Shown here piece after piece: positions 22,179 through 32,100 of a DNA stretch of 64,000 nt; the first letter of the stretch is position 1; each line of letters opens with the position of its first letter. Where the stretch lies: contig OX377206.1 of NCBI GenBank assembly GCA_947396885.1, positions 47,909,631 through 47,973,630 on the forward strand. The letters are read 5' to 3'. This DNA comes from Heligmosomoides polygyrus polygyrus. Its lineage: Eukaryota > Nematoda > Chromadorea > Rhabditida > Heligmosomidae. A model generated the notes under the pieces. That model was given only the letters and a program-made list of their open reading frames with translations, did no database searches and was not told where the DNA came from. The translations under genes were made by a program, and so were the position numbers.

Positions 22179-23485
22179 TAACGCTGATTGAGCGCGGCTA
22201 ACACATGGGAGACATCGCGGCTTCCGCCGGCCGTAACCCGCTTAGGAGATTCATTTAACAAATTTGGTCTACATATCTGTGATCAGCGGCTCGAGCTCTT
22301 TCACGTGATATAGGTCTCAAACCGAAGTTCCATGGGAAGCTGACGGCATTCCCTGGTTAGAGAAAGCATTTGATCGTGTACCGCGTGAGGTTATATGGTA
22401 CGCCTTACGACAACACGGTGTTCCCGAAGAGCTTATTGAGTGGGTGCGCATACTTTACTCTGGTCCAAAGAGTAGTGTGCGAGCGCCAGCCGGCACATCG
22501 GCGGAGTTTCCTATCTCCGTTGGTGTTCACCAGGGCTCTGCGCTTTCCCCGCTCCTATTCATTGTCGTTATGGATGCCATATCGAGAGACCTTCAGAAGC
22601 CTGCCCCCTGGACGCTGCTTTATGCAGATGACGTAATGCTTGCAAGCGAAGAGAAGAGCGAACTCGAGCGACAAGCGCAAGCTTGGTACGACCGCTTGGC
22701 GATGTACGGGCTCAAGCTAAACGTCAAAAAATCTAAGTACTTGACGACAGACGTAAACGAAGCCGGGTCCATTGAGATCAATGGCACTGCGCTAGTACGA
22801 ACGACAAACTTCAAGTACCTTGGATCTGCAATTGCGTCTGATGGTAATCTGACGTTCGAGGTGAACTCGCGCGTGAGCGCAGCGTGGTCCAAATGGCGCT
22901 CGATGACAGGCGTTTTATGCGACAGGAAGATACCGGAACGCCTTAAATCGAAGATCTATAGAACCATCGTCCGACCAGTAGCGATGTATGGAGCTGAGTG
23001 CTGGCCTGCAACCAAGGAGGTTGAGACTCGCTTCAGCGTAATGGAAACGAAAATGCTGCGATGGACGGCTGGTGTTACGCGTCTGGACCGTATTCGCAAC
23101 GATGAAATACGCCAGAGGTTTGGTGTCGCTCCAATTGCTGACAAGTTACGTGAAGCTCGCCTTCGATGGTATGGCCACGTTCTTCGAGCTAGTGGTGACA
23201 CTGTTAGGAAGATTGGCCTTAACATAGATGTGCCCGGAAAACGGCCTAAAGGGCGGCCGAAGCAGCGATGGCTTGATACGTTGCATGTGGACCTAAAGGT
23301 TGCTGGTATCCATCCCGATCAAGCATTTGATCGCGTAAAGTGGCGTCACCCCACCAGAATAGCGGACCCCGCCTCGAAGCGGGACAAACGCTGAAGAAGA
23401 TGACGATATTAGGTTGTAACGAAATAAATGACACTGAACCACTGTAAATTTAAACAGTTAATATCTCGGCTTGTAGGCAAGTTTA

Positions 23486-24500
23486 TTAATCGAAATAAAA
23501 GCCTTCTGATTCTACACATCTTTGCCAACGTGACACAAGCTTTTCTATCCCAGTAGCATAAAAATCAGAAGTTCTGGAATTGACGAAATCTTCGAAGGCA
23601 CTTTCCGCATCCTGTTGGTATTTGAATATTTTCCCTACCAAGAAGTCGCCAAGATGCTTGAAGAAATAGTAGTCTGTTGGGGATAGGTCGGAAGAAAACG
23701 GAGGATGTGGTAGAGTTTCAATGCTCAGCTCATTCAATTTCTGCAACGTCATTCGTGCTACATGGGGGCGAGCATTGTCGTGCAGGAGAACTCGCCTTCG
23801 GTTTACCAAGGCCGGCCGGATATCCTTCAACTTCTCCATCATTTCTTCAATTCTCTGCCGTGATGGATTCACCGGGAGGGAGGAAGCTGTGGTGAATAAT
23901 GCCCAGCGAACACCACCATACTGTCACCATTACTTTCTTTTGGTGCGATTCCGCCTTCGCAAAAACCTTGGGGCTCTCATCGCTGTCCACCCACTGGGCC
24001 GATCATCGCCTGTTGTCGTACATTAACCATTTCTCGTCACAGGTTACGATGCGATCAAGGAATGAGTCCGTTTCGTTCCATAGAAGCAGTGCGGACGAGA
24101 TCTCATATCGTCGGTTTCTTTGCTCCTCAGACAGCTCATGAGGCACCCATCTTTCCAACTTTTTGGTCTTTCCAATTTCCTTCAGATGCCGGGCAGCTGT
24201 GTTGTGACTGACGCCAAGAACCTTCGCTATCTCCCTGGTACCTTTGTGTGGATCCTCCTCTACCACATCTCTCAGCTTGTCCTCATCAACATCACTATGC
24301 CTCCCACGACCTTCATGTTGTTCCAAGCTCTCATCTCCACTCCGGAACTTCTGATACCAACGATACGTCCGAATTGTGGAACATCCTTGACCGAATGCGG
24401 CGTTGATCTTCTCGTCCGCCTCCTTAGCTGTAGTGCCCAGCTTGAATTCATACAAGTAAATGCCTCGGATTACCCTTTTGTCCATCTGCAAAAAAGTCAA
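23486..24500 (-). pseudogene. mariner DD34D transposase, broken
   Basis: Read leftward from 24500. The N-terminal paired-type DNA-binding region (MDKRVIRGIYLYEFKLG, WYQKFRSGD, GRGRHSD) is followed by VTCDEKWLMYDNRR, where an in-frame TGA near 24001 replaces the usual arginine codon. Sequence then continues through HQKKVMVTVWW. A small deletion near 23875 shifts the frame into EEMMEKLKDIRPALVNRR, LHDNARPH and SDLSPTDYYFF. All three catalytic aspartates survive, with 34 residues between the last two. Family resemblance is to the cecropia/Hsmar1-type mariners. It cannot make a full protein. Confidence 0.9.
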
Positions 24501-24739
24501 TAAAACTTCCCACTTTTACATAGAAAATTTGGTACTCACCGGTAGAGCAAAGTTTGCGCTTCTAAATGATATGTCACATGTTAGGGTTTGTTCTTGATCA
24601 AACACGTAAAGACGCGCCAAAAAATGGCGCGAGCCAGTGCCATTTAATTCGTTACAACCTAATAGAATAAGTGGAGTGCCACAAACAAAGGATGATTAAC
24701 GTGGTGATTTACTTCGTATTTATCCTTTCCTATTTCTAA

Positions 24740-25813
24740 TCAGATCACCCACTTTAAATACTTCGTTACCAATTTACCCAAGATGGTTATGTCTATCACG
24801 AAATTCTCCCGCATGGTCTCTCTTACAGCTGATATCCATACACTGCAGCCAAAATGCATCAATTCTACGCTCGCTCGAAAACGGAACAACCGTAAAAGGT
24901 GTACTTGCTGGTGACAACACAAGGCTGGTCCACAAATGGCCCCCTAGAAACGAGAAGAATTGATGGGGCTGGGATGGAGACGGGTCATATCTCATCCATC
25001 GTATACATCTGATATGAGCGCCATCCGACTCCCACCTCTCCAACTCTGCAGTACTTCTGGATAGAAGAATTTAAGATGAATGTTAGAAAGCTTCTGAAAG
25101 AGCGCCTGAACTCATCACTGTCATCAAAACCTTCAGAGTTCAACAGCATTGATACTGAGCTGTTGCCAGTGAAATCGTAGTCGGTGACCACTGATGGTAG
25201 TGATCATATTCTAGACTGATTGTAGTTAGTTTAATAGAGCAAAACGTTCACAAATCAAAAACGTATATCAGGTGTGCTTGTTACAGTCGTGGTCTAGTTC
25301 TGGGCGTATGAAGGAATGCTAGTAAACACAATCGAAACAATTGTGTTAATAAAATAAGACAATATTAAGTGTTGTGGTCAAATCAATAATCCAGTACTGG
25401 ATAAGATAAGCGCAAACTAGGAACCACAGGACAACTCGAATCACATGAAAATAAGGAGAAAAAATCTGCAAAGTCAACAGCATGCTCTACTGGCACTCTT
25501 GTACGCGCTACTACGGTGGCAACTGTAATGTTGTCTTAGGTGGGCTTCCCGCTGGGAACAAACGCGCTGACTGTTTAACGTGAATTAAATGGAAGGAAAA
25601 GGCAAAACACAATATTCTTGCCGTTAGTCCGAAACTCAATTTTGTGCGGCAGTGTCTAGCTTTGATATTTATTTATTTTAATTATTTATTTATTATGTTA
25701 GCGATAGAAACACGCCTGGCTGCCTGGAGCGCCACGAAAGATTACTACCTTAGTTTAGTTAAAACTGAAGTCCGACGACCGATATTGTCTTTTAGAGCTG
25801 GTAGCCAAAGTTG
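24740..25813. other. non-coding DNA with one doubtful exon
   Basis: Mostly AT-rich sequence. On the minus strand 25196-25052 reads open between an ATCAG acceptor and a possible GTACTG donor (it encodes a serine-rich, acidic stretch, SEGFDDSDEFRRSFRSF). It could be a cytoplasmic-tail exon of the tweety gene, but no family motif supports that. Nothing else was recognised. Confidence 0.25.
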
Positions 25814-25982
25814 TTATGAGGAAAATTCGATGCAAGACACATCCAATGTGCCATAAAACCTGCAGCTCTTTTCTAATCCAAGGCGAGACTTCGTGCCAAT
25901 AAAATGACAGTCGGAAAGTGCAAAAATCACAAATGACGGCACATTCGTCAAGAGAATATTGAAATAAATAAATACCATAGAC
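25814..25982 (-). CDS. possible terminal tweety exon (TM5)
   Basis: After a 53-bp intron (26035-25983, GTGAGT to ATTAG) the frame continues in phase into a hydrophobic stretch of about 20 residues (MVFIYFNILLTNVPSFVIFA) and a stop at 25814. It could alternatively splice at the GTTTTA donor at 25859. Position, phase and hydrophobicity suit the fifth membrane span of tweety proteins. The sequence itself does not resemble that span strongly, so this could be intronic chance. Confidence 0.3.
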
Positions 25983-26035
25983 CTAATAGTAAAACGTATG
26001 ATGTATTCAATCTTTACGTCCACCGTTCTACTCAC

Positions 26036-26175
26036 ATGGCTTGGTTGCAGATGCCGTTGTGCATGGCTTGAACACTCTCCCTGTAAGCATAGCAAGCAAG
26101 CGATGATTCTAGAGCACCAATACCCTTCAACGCACGGATAGTGTCGTCGGCAACAAGAGCTGATGAATTCGAAAT
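26036..26175 (-). CDS. ttyh: tweety exon: end of second extracellular loop
   Basis: 140 bp, 46 codons plus two bases. Acceptor TTGTTACAG is before 26175 and donor GTGAGT starts at 26035. It encodes [19 protein letters not shown] and MHNGICNQA. The paired cysteines and the GIC motif correspond to the stretch just before the last membrane span in tweety proteins. Phase 0 entry matches the exon at 35082-34855. Confidence 0.75.
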
Positions 26176-29100
26176 CTGTAACAAAGGCGTCTTTTAATCG
26201 CTTTAAGCACATTTTACAAATCATAGCAACTGCATGACACAATTCTAAAACGCTTAAATGCACAGAGCAGAAGTTAGCGTTTCATTTCATTTTTTTTCGT
26301 TTAGAATTTCTCCAAGGTGACCTGTGAAAAATCATTATCATCGTCAACAATTTCCCATCATTGCATCAACTAATTTTTTGTCAGAAGGCAATGCAAAAAT
26401 ACGTCGCATGAAAGACAACCTGCAAGAAAACGGTGGATACTACGTTAATGTCCTAGGAACTAGTGCAAGTGCATATAAACTGAAATTCCATTGTAGCTTG
26501 CAACCAAACATTAAGACAAGCCTGCAGTGTTTCTTGTTAATGCCAGCTTCACTGGTGAACAACTAACACTGAAGTACCTTCTCACTGCAAACACTAAAAT
26601 TTGGGGGTGCTGATCACGAATATGACATCCGTTCGCCGTTTTACGATGGAGTACGGTAGGCTACGGTAGGCACTGGTGACTAAGGCTATCAAGGTCATGG
26701 TCACCGATTTCGCCCAAACATCGGCTAGGGGGGGGGGGGGTGTTTGGGGTGCTGATCACGAATATGACATCCTTTACGCTGGAGTACGGTAGGTTACGGT
26801 AGGTACGGGTGACTAAGCCTGCCAAGGTCATGATCACCGATTTCGCCCAAACTTCGGCTAGGGGGTTGTTTGGGGTGCTGATCACGAATATGACATCCGT
26901 TTGCCGTTTTACGCTGGAGTACGGCAGGCTACGGTATGCACTGGTGGCTAAGGCTGCCAAGGTCATGGACACCGATTTCGCCCAAACTTCGGCTAGGGGG
27001 TTGTTTGGGGTGCTGATCACGAATATGACATCCGTTTGCCGTTTTACGCTGGAGTACGGCAGGTACGGTAGGCACTGGTGACTAAGGCTGCCAAGATCAT
27101 GGTAACCGATTTCGCCCAAACTTCGGCTAGGGGGTTGTTTGGGGTGCTGATCACGAATATGACATCCGTTTGCCGTTTTACGCTGGAGTACGGCAGGCTA
27201 CGGTATGCACTGGTGGCTAAGGCTGCCAAGGTCATGGACACCGATTTCGCCCAAACTTCGGCTAGGGGGTTGTTTGGGGTGCTGATCACGAATATGACAT
27301 CCGTTTGCCGTTTTACGCTGGAGTACGGCAGGTACGGTAGGCACTGGTGACTAAGGCTGCCAAGATCATGGTAACCGATTTCGCCCAAACTTCGGCTAGG
27401 GGGTTGTTTGGGGTGCTGATCACGAATATGACATCCGTTTTCCGTTTTACGCTGGATTGCGGCAGGTTACGATGGCACTGGTGACTAAGGCCGCCAAGGT
27501 CATGGTCACCGATTCCGCCCAAACTTCGGCTAGGGGGTTGTTTGGGGTGCTGATCACGAATATGACATCCGTTTACCGTTTTACGCTGGAGTACGGCAGG
27601 CTACGGTATGCACTGGTGACTAAGGCTGCCAAGGTCATGGACACCGATTTCGCCCAAACTTCGGCTAGGGGGTTGTTTGGGGTGCTGATCACGAATATGA
27701 CATCCGTTTACCGTTTTACGCTGGAGTACGGCAGGCTACGGTATGCACTGGTGGCTAAGGCTGCCAAGGTCATGGACACCGATTTCGCCCAAACTTCGGC
27801 TAGGGGGTTGTTTGGGATGCTGATCACGAATATGACATCCGTTTGCCGTTTTACGCTGGAGTACGGCAGGTACGGTAGGCACTGGTGACTAAGGCTGCCA
27901 AGGTCATGGACACCGATTTCGCCCAAACTTCGGCTAGGGGGTTGTTTGGGGTGCTGATCACGAATATGACATCCGTTTGCCGTTTTACGCTGGAGTACGG
28001 CAGGTACGGTAGGCACTGGTGACTAAGGCTGCCAAGGTCATGGACACCGATTTCGCCCAAACATCGGCTGGGGGGGGGGGGGTGTTTGGGGTGCTGATCA
28101 CGAATATGACATCCTTTACGCTGGAGTACGGTAGGTTACGGTAGGTACGGGTGACTAAGCCTGCCAAGGTCATGATCACCGATTTCGCCCAAACTTCGGC
28201 TAGGGGGTTGTTTGGGGTGCTGATCACGAATATGACATCCGTTTGCCGTTTTACGCTGGAGTACGGCAGGCTACGGTATGCACTGGTGGCTAAGGCTGCC
28301 AAGGTCATGGACACCGATTTCGCCCAAACTTCGGCTAGGGGGTTGTTTGGGGTGCTGATCACGAATATGACATCCGTTTGCCGTTTTACGCTGGAGTACG
28401 GCAGGTACGGTAGGCACTGGTGACTAAGGCTGCCAAGATCATGGTAACCGATTTCGCCCAAACTTCGGCTAGGGGGTTGTTTGGGGTGCTGATCACGAAT
28501 ATGACATCCGTTTTCCGTTTTACGCTGGATTGCGGCAGGTTACGATGGCACTGGTGACTAAGGCCGCCAAGGTCATGGTCACCGATTCCGCCCAAACTTC
28601 GGCTAGGGGGTTGTTTGGGGTGCTGATCACGAATATGACATCCGTTTACCGTTTTACGCTGGAGTACGGCAGGCTACGGTATGCACTGGTGACTAAGGCT
28701 GCCAAGGTCATGGACACCGATTTCGCCCAAACTTCGGCTAGGGGGTTGTTTGGGGTGCTGATCACGAATATGACATCCGTTTACCGTTTTACGCTGGAGT
28801 ACGGCAGGCTACGGTATGCACTGGTGGCTAAGGCTGCCAAGGTCATGGACACCGATTTCGCCCAAACTTCGGCTAGGGGGTTGTTTGGGATGCTGATCAC
28901 GAATATGACATCCGTTTGCCGTTTTACGCTGGAGTACGGCAGGTACGGTAGGCACTGGTGACTAAGGCTGCCAAGGTCATGGACACCGATTTCGCCCAAA
29001 CTTCGGCTAGGGGGTTGTTTGGGGTGCTGATCACGAATATGACATCCGTTTGCCGTTTTACGCTGGAGTACGGCAGGTACGGTAGGCACTGGTGACTAAG

Positions 29101-32100
29101 GCTGCCAAGGTCATGGACACCGATTTCGCCCAAACATCGGCTGGGGGGGGGGGGTGTTTGGGGTGCTGATCACGAATATGACATCCTTTACGCTGGAGTA
29201 CGGTAGGTTACGGTAGGTACGGGTGACTAAGCCTGCCAAGGTCATGATCACCGATTTCGCCCAAACTTCGGCTAGGGGGTTGTTTGGGGTGCTGATCACG
29301 AATATGACATCCGTTTACCGTTTTACGCTGGAGTACGGCAGGCTACGGTATGCACTGGTGGCTAAGGCTGCCAAGGTCATGGACACCGATTTCGCCCAAA
29401 CTTCGGCTAGGGGGTTGTTTGGGATGCTGATCACGAATATGACATCCGTTTGCCGTTTTACGCTGGAGTACGGCAGGTACGGTAGGCACTGGTGACTAAG
29501 GCTGCCAAGATCATGGTCACCGATTCCGCCCAAACTTCGGCTAGGGGGTTGTTTGGGGTGCTGATCACGAATATGACATCCGTTTACCGTTTTACGCTGG
29601 AGTACGGCAGGCTACGGTATGCACTGGTGACTAAGGCTGCCAAGGTCATGGACACCGATTTCGCCCAAACTTCGGCTAGGGGGTTGTTTGGGGTGCTGAT
29701 CACGAATATGACATCCGTTTACCGTTTTACGCTGGAGTACGGCAGGCTACGGTATGCACTGGTGGCTAAGGCTGCCAAGGTCATGGACACCGATTTCGCC
29801 CAAACTTCGGCTAGGGGGTTGTTTGGGATGCTGATCACGAATATGACATCCGTTTGCCGTTTTACGCTGGAGTACGGCAGGTACGGTAGGCACTGGTGAC
29901 TAAGGCTGCCAAGGTCATGGACACCGATTTCGCCCAAACTTCGGCTAGGGGGTTGTTTGGGGTGCTGATCACGAATATGACATCCGTTTGCCGTTTTACG
30001 CTGGAGTACGGCAGGTACGGTAGGCACTGGTGACTAAGGCTGCCAAGGTCATGGACACCGATTTCGCCCAAACATCGGCTGGGGGGGGGGGGGGTGTTTG
30101 GGGTGCTGATCACGAATATGACATCCTTTACGCTGGAGTACGGTAGGTTACGGTAGGTACGGGTGACTAAGCCTGCCAAGGTCATGATCACCGATTTCGC
30201 CCAAACTTCGGCTAGGGGGTTGTTTGGGGTGCTGATCACGAATATGACATCCGTTTGCCGTTTTACGCTGGAGTACGGCAGGCTACGGTATGCACTGGTG
30301 GCTAAGGCTGCCAAGGTCATGGACACCGATTTCGCCCAAACTTCGGCTAGGGGGTTGTTTGGGGTGCTGATCACGAATATGACATCCGTTTGCCGTTTTA
30401 CGCTGGAGTACGGCAGGTACGGTAGGCACTGGTGACTAAGGCTGCCAAGATCATGGTAACCGATTTCGCCCAAACTTCGGCTAGGGGGTTGTTTGGGGTG
30501 CTGATCACGAATATGACATCCGTTTTCCGTTTTACGATGGATTGCGGCAGGTTACGATGGCACTGGTGACTAAGGCCGCCAAGGTCATGGTCACCGATTC
30601 CGCCCAAACTTCGGCTAGGGGGTTGTTTGGGGTGCTGATCACGAATATGACATCCGTTTACCGTTTTACGCTGGAGTACGGCAGGCTACGGTATGCACTG
30701 GTGACTAAGGCTGCCAAGGTCATGGACACCGATTTCGCCCAAACTTCGGCTAGGGGGTTGTTTGGGGTGCTGATCACGAATATGACATCCGTTTACCGTT
30801 TTACGCTGGAGTACGGCAGGCTACGGTATGCACTGGTGGCTAAGGCTGCCAAGGTCATGGACACCGATTTCGCCCAAACTTCGGCTAGGGGGTTGTTTGG
30901 GGTGCTGATCACGAATATGACATCCGTTTGCCGTTTTACGCTGGAGTACGGCAGGTACGGTAGGCACTGGTGACTAAGGCTGCCAAGGTCATGGTCACCG
31001 ATTTCGCCCAAACTTCGGCTAGGGGGTTGTTTGGGGTGCTGATCACGAATATGACATCCGTTTGCCGTTTTACGCTGGAGTACGGCAGGTACGGTAGGCA
31101 CTGGTGACTAAGGCTGCCAAGATCATGGTAACCGATTTCGCCCAAACTTCGGCTAGGGGGTCGTTTGGGGTGCTGATCACGAATATGACATCCGTTTGCC
31201 GTTTTACGCTGGAGTACGGCAGGTACGGTAGGCACTGGTGACTAAGGCTGCCAAGATCATGGTAACCGATTTCGCCCAAACTTCGGCTAGGGGGTCGTTT
31301 GGGGTGCTGATCACGAATATGACATCCGTTTGCCGTTTTACGCTGGAGTACGGCAGGTACGGTAGGCACTGGTGACTAAGGCTGCCAAGATCATGGTAAC
31401 CGATTTCGCCCAAACTTCGGCTAGGGGGTTGTTTGGGGTGCTGATCACGATAATGACATCCGTTTTCCGTTTTACGATGGATTGCGGCAGGTTACGATGG
31501 CACTGGTGACTAAGGCCGCCAAGGTCATGGTCACCGATTCCGCCCAAACTTCGGCTAGGGGGTCGTTTGGGGTGCTGATCACGAATATGACATCCGTTTG
31601 CCGTTTTACGCTGGAGTACGGCAGGTACGGTAGGCACTGGTGACTAAGGCTGCCAAGGTCATGGTCACCGATTTCGCCCAAACTTCGGCTAGGGGGTTAT
31701 TTGGGGTGCTGATCACGAATATGACATCCGTTTGCCGTTTTACGCTGGAGTACGGCAGGTACGGTAGGCACTGGTGACTAAGGCTGCCAAGATCATGGTA
31801 ACCGATTTCGCCCAAACTTCGGCTAGGGGGTCGTTTGGGGTGCTGATCACGAATATGACATCCGTTTGCCGTTTTACGCTGGAGTACGGCAGGTACGGTA
31901 GGCACTGGTGACTAAGGCTGCCAAGATCATGGTAACCGATTTCGCCCAAACTTCGGCTAGGGGGTTGTTTGGGGTGCTGATCACGAATATGACATCCGTT
32001 TTCCGTTTTACGATGGATTGCGGCAGGTTACGATGGCACTGGTGACTAAGGCCGCCAAGGTCATGGTCACCGATTCCGCCCAAACTTCGGCTAGGGGGTT

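Larger units (their letters stand above)
19346..22356. mobile_element. long-TIR element, family C, nested in RTE copy 3
   Basis: Starts CCAGGGAATGCCGTCAGC at 19346 and ends in its complement at 22356. It is flanked by a TTA duplication (19343-19345 and 22357-22359), the TWA target type of PIF/Harbinger elements. The arms are about 535 bp: 19346-19882 and, inverted, about 20120-22356. The right arm is itself cut by a mariner and a MITE. Both arms carry the same tRNA-like module (left A box 19580-19590, B box 19623-19633; right inverted, 21696-21749). No transposase was found, so it is presumably non-autonomous. Confidence 0.88.
18530..23394 (+). pseudogene. RTE copy 3 reverse transcriptase, split by insertion
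   Basis: The first part (18530-19345) gives the lysine/alanine-rich linker, KATGPDDIAADLW (about 18955), TIPIWKKKGSPADC (about 19093), IRLLSHSMKIFERI and CGFVAGSGTIDAIHAARLL. After the insertion the frame resumes at 22357 with EKAFDRVPREV. It continues through VGVHQGSALSPLLF (about 22520), LLYADDVMLA (about 22615), YGAECWPATKEVE (about 22985), RLRWYGHVLRA and RPKGRPKQRW, with a stop at 23394. The YADD core is intact. Removing the insertion would restore a continuous RT frame here, so the insertion is probably young relative to the LINE. Confidence 0.85.
17303..23406 (+). mobile_element. RTE-clade LINE copy 3, interrupted by a long-TIR element
   Basis: A plus-strand RTE element bounded by an 18-bp target duplication. 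The 5' leader is GGTGGCGATGTCCG at 17303, then endonuclease, linker and reverse transcriptase, with a short GAAGAAG-type tail ending at 23406. A 3.0-kb long-TIR element splits the FLDLEKAF palm motif between L and E at 19345/22357, with a TTA duplication. Apart from this, it is the best-preserved RTE copy in the window and serves as the reference for copies 1, 2 and 4. Confidence 0.92.
17287..24662 (-). mobile_element. mariner element 2 (DD34D), split by an RTE insertion
   Basis: Terminal inverted repeats begin TTAGGTTGTAACGAA at 17287 and end in the complement at 24662. TA duplications lie at 17285-17286 and 24663-24664. An RTE LINE inserted 16 bp inside the left TIR, duplicating 18 bp (TATTAGGTTGTAACGAAA at 17285-17302 and 23407-23424). 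Without the insertion the element is 1254 bp, a normal mariner length. Its transposase is a pseudogene. Confidence 0.9.
17160..24735 (+). repeat. SINE-like repeat copy C, split by a 7.4-kb nest
   Basis: The body is at 17160-17284 (GGAAAGGATAGAACACTGAC, GCATTCAAATTGCCTCC). Its missing end resumes at 24665 (GAATAAGTGGAGTGCC, ending in TTTATCCTTTCC). Both parts align with consecutive parts of copies A and B. The break is exactly at the TA target site of the mariner at 17287-24662. This makes the SINE the outermost layer of the nest. Confidence 0.6.
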
